Notes under the pieces: generated by a model
The model's input: only the letters and a program-made list of their open reading frames with translations
What the model was told of the DNA's origin: nothing
The model's database searches: none
Program-made: the position numbers and the translations under genes
From: a virus
DNA length: 37,556 nt
IMG/VR virus record: IMGVR_UViG_3300035698_025855
Span: 1 to 37,556 of that record
Reading direction: 5' to 3' (one strand)
In this document: piece by piece, positions 16,241 through 24,334 of the stretch
Numbering within the stretch: the first letter of the stretch is position 1
Layout: the number at the start of each line of letters is the position of its first letter

Positions 16241-18657
16241 CCGAGCGTCCTCCTTCCTCTTGGCCGGAACCAAGGTTTAAAGGCATGTATGCGAAGAGAA
16301 CGGTTCTTGCCTCCACTCGAGATGCTCATCGTATGGACATAGCCAACGCCACCTGCATAAGCACGCTTCCAGACCTTGGTGCGGTAGAATTTCCTCTCTA
16401 CGATCTGTCCACCCCCTGTATAGGTATAGAAGGCAAAGCCGCCAGACGTATAGAGAGTGAAACCCGTAGTGTCAATTCCAGACAACTCAAAGGTATTCGT
16501 AGTAGCGTTAGCTGCGGTGTAGGAAACACCATTGACCTCTGTCATGCCACTAACATCGGTAAGATAGACTATATCTCCATCTACAAAGTCATGGGCTGTT
16601 GCTGTCACGACACCTGGGCTCGCCTGCGAAATTCCTGTGATGACCTTCCCAAGACCACTAATATCTGACACCACACTAATAGTGTCACCCGTGACCGTAT
16701 CAGCTTCCCATGCAGTATCGTTATAGAACTCAGAGCCATCTATACCGTACATATAGAACTGATCGCCAGCTGCAACGCCATGAGTATTCGCTGTGATGCT
16801 AAATCCTGTCGTAGGGTCGCTGTTAGGGGTCACCTGGGCTACCAATGCCTTAAAGTTCAGGTTAGGCAGGAGGTCCATCCCCTGAGAGACGTATGGCGTC
16901 TCTGAATCGTTTTTATTGAATTCTATCGAGAGTGTCGTACGCTGGTCACTATCGAAGTAGAAGTCTATGTAGCCTAGCTGAGCTTCCATACCTTCTTTTA
17001 CGAATGGATTCCACCCTGCACTCGTCATGGAGAATATAATCGATGACCCTGCATCCGTGCCGCCAGTCTCCATTACATATACGGCGCCTGCTCTATCACC
17101 ACCGAGGAATAGTTCGGCATTTAAGGACCAAAAGAAAGATAGCGCTGTAGCATTACCCACACCTTGGGAGTCGACATCCAGGTCGTTAGCCGCAACGAAG
17201 TCTTGAGCTGCATAGTCAATAGGAGCAGAGCCATATCCCAGCACATTCATATCGACCACTACATCGCTGATCTCACGAGTAAACTTATACTCAGAAAATG
17301 CCTGTGATTCATCATCATAGATAAGAGCCGACTCGCAATCTGCTTCTGTGCCCTTAGGGAAGAGCATCCAGGTACGTGTATTTTCATAGCTCCGCGCTGC
17401 AAAGACCTTATCAAATTCATCATCATTTACCTGGTCACTGACGAAATTTTCTATGCGATCATCTATGCGTCTAGTCTCTACACCGTCGGTGGCTGTTATC
17501 CCTCTCTTTCCCACGGCGATAACATAACGGTCAAAGCCGACAGAAGCCATACGGCCATCACAAGCTCGGAAATCATTAATTTTCTCCCACCTAAAGGGTA
17601 ACGATGGATCTGGAACCGAACGTAAACGCCAAACGCTATCAGTGAACTGTACGATGATCATGTCCTGAAGTGCACGAGCACTAATGATCTGATCACCCGT
17701 CGGTGCATCTACATAGCCGCCCCCACCGGCTACAACGTCATTCCAGTTACTCGGAGCCTGAGCAGCACACCAACGCGCCCGCTGGGGAAAGGTGTTAGTG
17801 GAAGACCCGTTGTACTCGAATGTATGGAGCACTATGAGCCTTTGCTTCATCACAAAGATCAGTTTGGAGCCGTATAAAACATTCGTTCCGCTAAGTGAAG
17901 GCTGGAACTGGTCCACACGAGATGCAGAGGAATCGTAGAAGACAATACCATCAGTACCAGGGGTAACCCCTGTGAATGCCTTGCCATTGGTAATATAGAC
18001 ACGATTGACGACACCTGTGCTCTGCCAGTTAGCAGACCATATGTAATCAGTATCTGAGGATGCCCACACATCCGAATTGCCTCGAAGAACAGATGTACTA
18101 TCAAATAGATCTAATGGCTCGAAAAGTTCTGATGTAGCGCTATATAGAGATACACGTCTGGTGTCGGAGACGAGGAGTTGGCGCACATTAGCGGCCGAAA
18201 TATAGCGGAAGATGCCCATCATACGGAGAGCTGGGAAGGTTCCTACGCGACCTGAACTGCCTGTATAGCCTCCCAGAGGAGCTCCATCTACCGTAGCTCC
18301 TGCTGAGTCAATAAGGCTAAAGTTTGCCCCCGCGACTCCAGTGACAGTATAGAAAGCATCGTTAAGAGAGCTCCAAGTACCACCAGCAAGATAATGAAGA
18401 GACACACGATCGCCATCAAGTAGAGTGACCGTTCCAGCTGTAAAGACGGCAGGAGTCGCCGCCGTAGCTGCTGAAATATTTCCCCCATGTACCATGTCTC
18501 CTAGAAATCTAGTGCCCGATCGCTTCTCTACGTATCCATGGTGGATGTGCCCATTCTCAATGGCTGTAAACGCATCCTGAGGCAGAAGCCACGATTCGCG
18601 GTCAGAGTCTAGCCCCGTCTGAAATGGAGCAATGAGAAATGGAGCGTATCCCGTCAT
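16237..18657 (-). CDS. Tail nozzle/stabilisation protein with FCCH-type domains
   Basis: An 806-residue protein. The opening (YAPFLIAPFQTGLDSDRES...) and the VEKRSGTRFLG segment resemble phage tail-tube or nozzle proteins of the P22 gp10 and T7 gp12 kind, which close the portal channel. The middle contains propeller-like strands (WASSDTDYIWSANW, DSVWRLRSVPDPS). Near residues 620-770 are two segments of the FCCH-like type (PGVVTATAHDFVDGDIVYL and ITANTHGVAAGDQFYM), a small beta domain found in several phage tail proteins. It overlaps both neighbours by a few bases. The role is inferred from position, size and these segments. Confidence 0.75.
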   Translation of the reverse strand: MTGYAPFLIAPFQTGLDSDRESWLLPQDAFTAIENGHIHHGYVEKRSGTRFLGDMVHGGNISAATAATPAVFTAGTVTLLDGDRVSLHYLAGGTWSSLNDAFYTVTGVAGANFSLIDSAGATVDGAPLGGYTGSSGRVGTFPALRMMGIFRYISAANVRQLLVSDTRRVSLYSATSELFEPLDLFDSTSVLRGNSDVWASSDTDYIWSANWQSTGVVNRVYITNGKAFTGVTPGTDGIVFYDSSASRVDQFQPSLSGTNVLYGSKLIFVMKQRLIVLHTFEYNGSSTNTFPQRARWCAAQAPSNWNDVVAGGGGYVDAPTGDQIISARALQDMIIVQFTDSVWRLRSVPDPSLPFRWEKINDFRACDGRMASVGFDRYVIAVGKRGITATDGVETRRIDDRIENFVSDQVNDDEFDKVFAARSYENTRTWMLFPKGTEADCESALIYDDESQAFSEYKFTREISDVVVDMNVLGYGSAPIDYAAQDFVAANDLDVDSQGVGNATALSFFWSLNAELFLGGDRAGAVYVMETGGTDAGSSIIFSMTSAGWNPFVKEGMEAQLGYIDFYFDSDQRTTLSIEFNKNDSETPYVSQGMDLLPNLNFKALVAQVTPNSDPTTGFSITANTHGVAAGDQFYMYGIDGSEFYNDTAWEADTVTGDTISVVSDISGLGKVITGISQASPGVVTATAHDFVDGDIVYLTDVSGMTEVNGVSYTAANATTNTFELSGIDTTGFTLYTSGGFAFYTYTGGGQIVERKFYRTKVWKRAYAGGVGYVHTMSISSGGKNRSLRIHAFKPWFRPRGRRTLG

Positions 18658-19355
18658 CAGAAGCCACCTACGATCATAACAGAAAACGCGACGCCTATAA
18701 CATTTGTGCTGCCATTCCCAGATTGGATGCGCACACTAAATTGAGATGTCGTCTTAGTCCCAGGTATAACATTCCCTATACGAACGTTATTTTGTCCGGC
18801 GCCTCTGCTGCTCTCAGGAGTAATCATAACGACATAGTTAGCATTGGTTGGATTACGACCAGAGAACGGGATTGTATAGGCATTTAAGTCGCTACCAACG
18901 GTGGCAATCGTTGCACTTCCAAGCCCGCTTCCCGTTATAGCCCCCCCTGCTGCCGGCACGCGGCCATGAGCAAAGACGAAACTATTCTGGTTGTTGATGA
19001 AGCTGTTGCTGCCGATAGTGATGTTCTGGAACTTTCCTCTCGTTCCCCTCGCCCCTAAGAACCCGCCATCTGTAAGCGCAAACAAGTTAGGTGACGGCTG
19101 ATCATCCATGATAAAGAACTCAGTCTCACCGCTTGTAGGGTGCTGCTTAGCATAGATAATCATCGTATCGGCAATACGTGTAGGATCAGCAGCCGGAGGA
19201 GGTGCGCCAGGGACTTGTTGACGATCGATAAAGTTAGACTGCCAGTGCTTTAGGCTTGAACCACCCTGCTCTACGTCAGCAAAGTTATTCTGCAAAGTAG
19301 TTGGATAGTCCCTGATTTTGGTGCTATTTGCGGGTAAAGAGGCATCCCAAGACAT
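18657..19355 (-). CDS. Structural protein between adaptor and nozzle
   Basis: A 232-residue protein beginning MSWDASLPANSTKIRDYP, with a Gly-rich middle (GRVPAAGGAITGSGLGS) and a beta-rich C-terminus ending FSVMIVGGF. The N-terminal half recalls short phage proteins that start with xxWDxxxPxxxxxxxxxP and are annotated as tail or fibre-attachment proteins. The stop and the next ATG overlap as TGATG. Gene order suggests a head-tail completion or fibre-adaptor role, but this is inference. Confidence 0.6.
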   Translation of the reverse strand: MSWDASLPANSTKIRDYPTTLQNNFADVEQGGSSLKHWQSNFIDRQQVPGAPPPAADPTRIADTMIIYAKQHPTSGETEFFIMDDQPSPNLFALTDGGFLGARGTRGKFQNITIGSNSFINNQNSFVFAHGRVPAAGGAITGSGLGSATIATVGSDLNAYTIPFSGRNPTNANYVVMITPESSRGAGQNNVRIGNVIPGTKTTSQFSVRIQSGNGSTNVIGVAFSVMIVGGF

Positions 19356-19363
19356 GAAAACTC

Positions 19364-20284
19364 CTAAAAGTGAGGGGTTGCGCGGGTGTTTAGAGCATTT
19401 TGTTCGGTACGAGTTACCACGTACTGAACCTGCTCTTTGTACAGAGCTGTCGTCTCCTTGTAGGCATCCATCTCACCATAATCAGATTGAACAGCCCTAG
19501 ATGCTCCATAGGCGATGCAAGGACCCCACTGGTCAAGTAGAGGCCGGTCAGTAGCATTCGTAAAGTCCGTGGCAGTAGCGCCAGCCGCTGTGGTTACCAG
19601 GGTATTAACGTAAGCCTTACACTTGAACCGATAGGCCGTGTCAGGTACCGGATAGAATGTAAATTGATTGTTGAATAACAGAACGGCCTGAGGACGGGTA
19701 GGGCTGAACTGCGTATAGGAAAATACGACGTTTGTGCCATTAGCAGGAGCGACAGCAAAAGAGACAGAAACTGCACCTGTGGAGTAGTTAATCGTGCCAT
19801 TTCCAGCACCCGTGGACACTAAATTGACATTTGCTGTGCCATAAGTGACATTTGTGTCCTGAAAAGTCTCTACATTGTCCGTCACAACAGTCGATGAAGG
19901 CATAATCGGAAAACTGCCAGCAGTGCCGCTAAAGACAAGAGTTACCCCATCACCGACCCCGATGGTTGCCCTATTGATCTGCTCCGGATTCTGTGTATAG
20001 AAAGTACTTGGATCTTGATACCAAGCGATCTCGAAGTTATCTACTGTAGCCGGCGCTTCAAAATTAATATATGCAGCAGGTTGCGCATAGGTCGGCTGAT
20101 TGGGCGTCGTCAGAAGATCGTAGTACGTATGGAAGCGATCAAGCTTCACCTCCGCAGGGAAGGTAAACTGAAAGAACTGATTGATATAGTTATCAAGCTG
20201 CTCATTAGAGAGCTCTTGAGGCGAATACCTACCTGTAACTTGCCGAACCTTCTGTCGGATTGAAGCTAGATCCCACTGAGCCAT
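19364..20284 (-). CDS. Head-tail adaptor protein
   Basis: A 306-residue protein. The N-terminus (SIRQKVRQVTGRYSPQELSNEQLDNYINQFF) is a helical module typical of phage head-tail adaptor proteins that dock under the portal. Residues about 105-190 form an inserted beta domain (GDGVTLVFSGTAG, GNGTINYSTGAVSVSF), probably decorative. The C-terminal helix (YKETTALYKEQVQYVVTR) fits the adaptor fold. It lies between the capsid genes and the nozzle, the expected place. Confidence 0.7.
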   Translation of the reverse strand: MAQWDLASIRQKVRQVTGRYSPQELSNEQLDNYINQFFQFTFPAEVKLDRFHTYYDLLTTPNQPTYAQPAAYINFEAPATVDNFEIAWYQDPSTFYTQNPEQINRATIGVGDGVTLVFSGTAGSFPIMPSSTVVTDNVETFQDTNVTYGTANVNLVSTGAGNGTINYSTGAVSVSFAVAPANGTNVVFSYTQFSPTRPQAVLLFNNQFTFYPVPDTAYRFKCKAYVNTLVTTAAGATATDFTNATDRPLLDQWGPCIAYGASRAVQSDYGEMDAYKETTALYKEQVQYVVTRTEQNALNTRATPHF

Positions 20285-20286
20285 GA

Positions 20287-20664
20287 CTAGTAAACCTCTC
20301 TCATCTGGAAGCGGCTCTTAGTGCCAACGCGTACTTTGCGCATCTTTCCAGAGCCATCCGGCTGCCAGTCCCAGTTAGGTGTAGAGCGGCTGTTAATGTG
20401 ATGAGCAAGGAAGCGTGGTACACGATAACGACCACCGTGGAACATAGAGAACGTGTGCTTATTCTTGGTACTGCCATAACAAAATTGGACCATAGCACCA
20501 TTTTGCTCCAGGTTCATGAACTCATAGGTAGCGATATGCCGAAGATGCTTCTCTTCTTTCTCGGTATACTTTCGATGTGGATTCTCAGAATCGATAATCG
20601 GAAGCTTCTGCATCCTTGCTTCATCAATACCGAGATCTAAAATTGCTGCCGCTTGTTGTTGCAT
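20287..20664 (-). CDS. Hypothetical virion-operon protein
   Basis: A 125-residue basic protein with a helical N-terminal half and His/Arg-rich C-terminal half (HTFSMFHGGRYRVPRFLAHH). The start ATG at 20664 follows an AGGAG-type site, and the stop is 2 bases from the adaptor start. Small basic proteins at this position in N4-gp56-type capsid operons are common but generally uncharacterised. It may help head completion or DNA retention; that is inference from place and charge. Confidence 0.6.
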   Translation of the reverse strand: MQQQAAAILDLGIDEARMQKLPIIDSENPHRKYTEKEEKHLRHIATYEFMNLEQNGAMVQFCYGSTKNKHTFSMFHGGRYRVPRFLAHHINSRSTPNWDWQPDGSGKMRKVRVGTKSRFQMREVY

Positions 20665-20719
20665 GTGAAAACTCCTATATGAAGACGGTGGCAGCTTAGA
20701 TCTGCCACCGTCTTATTGC

Positions 20720-21316
20720 TTAAACTACTGGCTCAGCGCCACGAACGACTGCAGTCATGACTGCACTATTAGCACCGACCGGAGTGGTGCCGATAGTTAG
20801 GCCGCGAATTGCATAGTTCTTAGATGCAACCGCATCACCGTTAGTGTCAGAGACGCGCACAGCCTCGCCACCGCTTACATAAGCAGAGTAGGCAGACGTG
20901 TTCTGGTCTAGGGTGATAGTGGTAGCAGTGACAGAGGCCACAGTGTACGAGCCATTGAGGCTTGTAGTTGCTGACTGATCATCTGCAACGGCCACAACGT
21001 TGATCGTATCACCCGCAACGATACCCACTTGAGTAACGTTCGCGGCTGTGATCACGCCCGGGTTTGCATTGGTAAATCCGGAGATGGCTGCACCAACTAT
21101 CGAACTTTGGGATAACGGCGTAACACCGTTAGAGGTAGCCATCGATCCTGCGTCTACGTCTAGGACGTATCCATCAGGGAAGGCGCTGTTCCAGTACCAA
21201 GAGCCACCATTCGTTACGTCGATGGTAGTCACTTCTGCTGGATCAAATCCGCAATCAAGGTTGCGGGCGACAGCTGGATTCGGGTTGGTCCAGCTAAAAG
21301 TTTTTACTTGTGACAT
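20720..21316 (-). CDS. Putative capsid decoration or head protein with FCCH-like domain
   Basis: A 198-residue protein directly downstream of the capsid gene, starting MSQVKTFSWTNPNPAVARN. Residues about 80-150 contain a beta module of the same style as in the nozzle protein (NPGVITAANV, GDTINVV, LNGSYTVASVTATTITL). The N- and C-terminal parts are compact and beta-rich. Decoration or head-fibre proteins frequently follow the major capsid gene, so this is the preferred call. A GGAG site precedes the ATG. Confidence 0.6.
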   Translation of the reverse strand: MSQVKTFSWTNPNPAVARNLDCGFDPAEVTTIDVTNGGSWYWNSAFPDGYVLDVDAGSMATSNGVTPLSQSSIVGAAISGFTNANPGVITAANVTQVGIVAGDTINVVAVADDQSATTSLNGSYTVASVTATTITLDQNTSAYSAYVSGGEAVRVSDTNGDAVASKNYAIRGLTIGTTPVGANSAVMTAVVRGAEPVV

Positions 21317-21327
21317 TGGCGATCTCC

Positions 21328-21958
21328 TTAACTATGGGTTGCTTCAAGGTTGGCCAAGAAAGCATCGTTCAATATCCTGGCGACAAATGGGTGCTGCCAT
21401 CCAATTGACCCCCTCTGGTGCAAGGGGTCGGCAGCTCCGGCAGAGCCAAGAGGCTCGACGTAGAACTCGCCACTCTCGCTACCGAGATGGACAACTGCAT
21501 AAGCTTCCTTACCAACGATTATGTTGTTATAAACAGCAGGGGAAGCAGCAGTGACGCTACCAACCGAGGTGTATAGCCAACGGACGTTCCCTGTTGCACC
21601 CCACTCTGCATCTAGAACTGTTTGTTGCGATGAGTAGTTGCTAGTATTAAGGAAGTTCGAGACATTCTCGAGGTCATCAATCAGGGCAGTATCGATATAC
21701 CCCCAGAAAGCTGGACGAGTTGGAGCGGTTCCGAACTTATCCACACCGGTTACGACCTCAGAGATCATCTCAGCATCGTTATTGAGCAGTGTCTGTACGA
21801 CGCTGTCGATATCAGCCTTAGTAAGCTCTGTTGGCGTGTTGCCGTTCGTTCCCTGCGAGCACTGGATAACAGTGCTAGTAGAAACAAGAACGTCTCTTGT
21901 GATCTCATCTATGGTCTGACCCATATTCTGAGCCAATAGACGCGAACCTTCGTTTAAG
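21328..21958 (-). CDS. N4-gp56-type major capsid protein, exon 2
   Basis: This supplies the last base of codon 105 and residues 106-314. It includes LNEGSRLLAQNMGQTIDEITRDVL, the helix usual after the TVxD segment in this family, then a domain with TKADIDSVVQTLLNND and FWGYIDTALIDDL, and a C-terminal segment GKEAYAVVHLGSESGEFYVEPLGSAG typical of the family. An open frame extends upstream through the intron to 22662, but the translated intron part has no capsid similarity, so it should not be read as an N-terminus. Ribosome entry at exon 2 alone is unlikely because there is no start near 21958. Confidence 0.88.
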
Positions 21959-22750
21959 CATTCTGTTACTTTCGGCTGAGCTTCGCCTACTGACCATGTT
22001 GCCATGGCGGGGAAACCTCTTCGGATCTCCCTCTCATTGTTACCAGTGAGTTCAGACTTTCGCATCTCGTCTAAGACGAGTTCTCTCGTTAAGTCGTTCA
22101 GCGTGACGCAAAAAGATGATTCGTTTAGAGTTGTGTGGCCCTGAATGAAAGGATAAACATGCCTAAACTCAAACCCTACGACCTGACTAATGTCACATCT
22201 TTGGATTTGGCTTACCTGGCCGGATTCATTGATGGTGAAGGATGCTTCTTCATCGGCCATCACATGTGTAAATCCGCCTGTACAGGCAATGTGTACCCCA
22301 ACTATCACACAATTCTTAAGATTTCTAACAATCATCTGGGTGTTCTTGAATGGGTTCAGGCTACTTTTGGTGGCCGAGTTACCAAGTTCAACAAGAACAG
22401 AATGAAAGACAGAAACTATTTTACCTATGATATTTACATGACCGGAAACCTTTTGACCGACATGTGCGCACTCCTTCTTCCTTACCTGAGGGTAAAGAAT
22501 GAGCACGCGCAGGTGATGCTTGAGATCAGAGAAACATTTTCCCGCACAGGAAGCAGCGGTCCCGTTAAACAAGACCAGCATGTTCTTGTAAAAAGAGCTC
22601 ACTTGCGCGAAAAAATGGTTAATCTTAACTCTCGCTTCAAATCTCATAAATATACTAATCATTTTCCTTCGTCTTCGCCCCTGTCTTCCTTAAGCTGCCT
22701 TAAGGAGGTCCAAGTCAATTAGAGAGAATTTATACAGGGCCCGTACGTTA
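21959..22750 (-). mobile_element. Group I intron in the major capsid gene
   Basis: A 792-base insertion on the capsid sense strand. The exon end ACAGGGT pairs with the internal guide GCCCTGT, 10 bases into the intron, with six Watson-Crick pairs and a U-G wobble exactly at the splice site, the group I P1 signature. The last intron base is G. Near the 3' end, GAACGACTT at 22099-22091 and AAGTC at 22059-22055 can form P7. Between them CTCGTC-TTA-GACGAG (22080-22066) forms P8. A hairpin CCATG-GCAA-CATGG with a GNRA tetraloop (22007-21994) fits a P9 extension, and CCTTAAG-GCAG-CTTAAGG near the 5' end fits P2. P3-P6 were not assigned. The phase-2 insertion removes cleanly and restores the capsid frame. 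Confidence 0.85.
22159..22722 (+). CDS. LAGLIDADG homing endonuclease, antisense within the capsid intron
   Basis: A 187-residue protein. One LAGLIDADG motif, LAGFIDGEG, lies at residues 20-28. It is followed by a family-like core (KISNNHLGVLEWVQATFGG, then YDIYMTGNLLTDMCALLLPYL and KNEHAQVMLEI). With a single motif it should act as a homodimer; the first acidic residue of the motif (D25) is a candidate metal ligand. The ATG at 22159 was chosen over 22135 because AAAGGA precedes it. It lies fully inside the intron but on the opposite strand, so it needs its own promoter. It probably cleaves intronless capsid alleles, spreading the intron. The last 12 residues overlap the antisense of intron P2. 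Confidence 0.9.
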   Translation: MPKLKPYDLTNVTSLDLAYLAGFIDGEGCFFIGHHMCKSACTGNVYPNYHTILKISNNHLGVLEWVQATFGGRVTKFNKNRMKDRNYFTYDIYMTGNLLTDMCALLLPYLRVKNEHAQVMLEIRETFSRTGSSGPVKQDQHVLVKRAHLREKMVNLNSRFKSHKYTNHFPSSSPLSSLSCLKEVQVN

Positions 22751-23064
22751 ACCCTGTCTTCAACGGTGAGTTCAACCTGGTTCGTGATGGTAACGAAGTT
22801 ACCGTAGAACGAGGCTTGAGCCTTAATATCTGTGACAGATAGTGGGGCTCCTGGTGGTGTGATGCCATCCACTAGAGGGATAGGCACTGTTGCAAGTCTT
22901 GCGTACCTGCGGAAAACTGCTGTATCACCCATCTTTTTAGGAATAAGACGCTTCTGTGCGAACTTTGCATGAACTAACCTAGGGTAGGCGGTCATTAAAA
23001 GTAAGCGGTCATAGTATTCTCTAATAGCGGGTGGAAGTACAGCAACAGTTGTAACGTTACTCAT
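22751..23064 (-). CDS. N4-gp56-type major capsid protein, exon 1
   Basis: Codes for residues 1 to 104 plus two bases of codon 105, starting MSNVTTVAVLPPAIREYYDR. The sequence (RYARLATVPIPLVDGITPPGAP, then ASFYGNFVTITNQVELTVEDRV) follows the N-terminal half of the N4-gp56 capsid family. Without splicing, translation runs 19 more codons into the intron and stops at 22690. Exon 1 (314 bases) joined to exon 2 (631 bases) gives 945 bases, an exact 314-residue reading frame. The splice point GT|C makes a valine followed by LNEGSRLLAQNMGQ, which restores the family pattern without gap. The scaffold gene ends 9 bases upstream. Confidence 0.88.
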
Positions 23065-23073
23065 AGTTTACTC

Positions 23074-23724
23074 CTAAACATAGCCTGCGTTTTTCTGTGC
23101 TTCCTTCATGAAGTCCGCTTCGCTCATGTCTCGATACCGCTTAGCTTGATTGATCGGAGACGTCTGACCGACACTGGAAAGAGACCCTGCCTCTTCGGCA
23201 TTCTTAATGATCCTTTCAGCATCAGCACTGCGCTTAACCGCCTTGTGAGCCTTCTGGTAGGCAACACTGTTCTTCGCTAAGTAGTAGGCCAAGTCATAAT
23301 CTTGCGTCTTCTGAAGGCTGCTAGAGAGCTCAGGATTGTCCTTAAGCACCCCTGGCAGATATTTGGGGACTACTTCCGTATAATCAGAGTGCTTCTGTGC
23401 CATACGCAGCTCTGCTATGCTTGCCTGATTTTTGTTCTGAATCTTGTCAGCAAACTTCTGTAGCTCACCGAAAGTCACAACATCATCATTCGCATATTCA
23501 GGGACCTCCTCCTTCTCTTTAGGTTGGGATTGGACCTGCTGCATAAGAGACATGTGCTCTCTCATCATTCGAAACTCATCTTGCAGCTTCTGTCGTTCAG
23601 CACGTTCAGCCTGTAGAGCCGCAAGTGGTACTTGCTGGCTCTCATTCCGGGTGTGATCTGATCCATCAGTAGTTACAGGAGCGGCGGCCTCCATTTGATC
23701 GCCCGACTGTTGACTTTCACTCAT
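23074..23724 (-). CDS. Scaffold protein
   Basis: A 216-residue protein, highly charged and helical, with a Gln/Glu-rich N-terminus and a coiled-coil-like region (residues about 36-70, LQAERAERQKLQDEFRMM). The C-terminus is basic (QAKRYRDMSEADFMKEAQK). It lies directly before the capsid gene, the typical place for a scaffold in this gene order. The family name is inferred from position, charge and helix pattern. Confidence 0.7.
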   Translation of the reverse strand: MSESQQSGDQMEAAAPVTTDGSDHTRNESQQVPLAALQAERAERQKLQDEFRMMREHMSLMQQVQSQPKEKEEVPEYANDDVVTFGELQKFADKIQNKNQASIAELRMAQKHSDYTEVVPKYLPGVLKDNPELSSSLQKTQDYDLAYYLAKNSVAYQKAHKAVKRSADAERIIKNAEEAGSLSSVGQTSPINQAKRYRDMSEADFMKEAQKNAGYV

Positions 23725-23757
23725 AAAATTCCCCTCCTCGCCCGTTAGCCGGCGGCG

Positions 23758-24129
23758 CTATCTAGTTACATAAGCGTTTGCAATGGTGGTTGTTTCTACG
23801 ACAACCTCATCGCAAGGCTTCGCTCCGTAGAGCTTCAAAGCGTCAAAATCGAATGGCTTCTGAGGCATGTTCACCTCCCATTCGATCGTTCCCTTCTGGT
23901 TGTTAACCTGTCCAACGATCATCCCGACCTGTGAAGGAGGCTTTCTTCCATAAGGTTTGATGTGTTTCACCAAGGTTGGCTTGCCATCGACGGTATTCCT
24001 AGATGGCTTAGCGAAGAGAACAATCCAATACGGATCACTACGACCCTTATTGGCATTCACGATCTTTTCGATCAGCGCCTCGTCATCCTTAAGAATCGCG
24101 TTACGGGTCTCGCCAGTCTCTTGCGTCAT
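23758..24129 (-). CDS. Hypothetical virion-operon protein
   Basis: A 123-residue protein starting MTQETGETRNAILKDDEALI. Its middle is mixed alpha/beta with a DPYWIVLFAKPSRNTVDGKPTLVKHIK segment and a QVGMIVGQVN strand. Proteins of this size and style are common between portal and scaffold genes in N4-gp56-type operons, but I know no function. The gap to the scaffold gene is 33 bases; the gap to the upstream small gene is 10. Confidence 0.6.
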   Translation of the reverse strand: MTQETGETRNAILKDDEALIEKIVNANKGRSDPYWIVLFAKPSRNTVDGKPTLVKHIKPYGRKPPSQVGMIVGQVNNQKGTIEWEVNMPQKPFDFDALKLYGAKPCDEVVVETTTIANAYVTR

Positions 24130-24139
24130 CCGTCAGCTC

Positions 24140-24334
24140 CTAGTACTTGTAGTCCATGGCTTGCTGCGGATAGCCCCTGTTACTAGCGGGCTGATTCTTC
24201 ATACGACCAAGATCCGATCTCTGAGCGGCGAAAGGGTCGATGCTTTTAGGAGACTTGTCGTGCCCCATGTTGCCCTTACCTTTCATCCCAGAAGCCGAAC
24301 CGCCGTAGCCTTTGCTGCTATAGCCTTTCTTCAT
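24140..24334 (-). CDS. Small basic Gly/Ser/Lys-rich protein
   Basis: A 64-residue low-complexity protein (KKGYSSKGYGGSASGMKGK) ending in RGYPQQAMDYKY. It overlaps the portal stop by 4 bases, so it is coupled to portal translation. It is probably disordered and may contact DNA or the head. No family is recognised. Confidence 0.6.
   Translation of the reverse strand: MKKGYSSKGYGGSASGMKGKGNMGHDKSPKSIDPFAAQRSDLGRMKNQPASNRGYPQQAMDYKY

Noticed and set aside
21959-22662. Open frame continuing upstream from capsid exon 2 as an N-terminal extension
   Set aside because: It is the intron read through in frame. It has no capsid similarity, lies opposite the endonuclease gene, and the real N-terminus is exon 1.
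21959-22750. Insertion being an intein
   Set aside because: Neither junction has the required Cys/Ser/Thr and His-Asn residues, exon 1 meets a stop within the insert, and the endonuclease is on the opposite strand.
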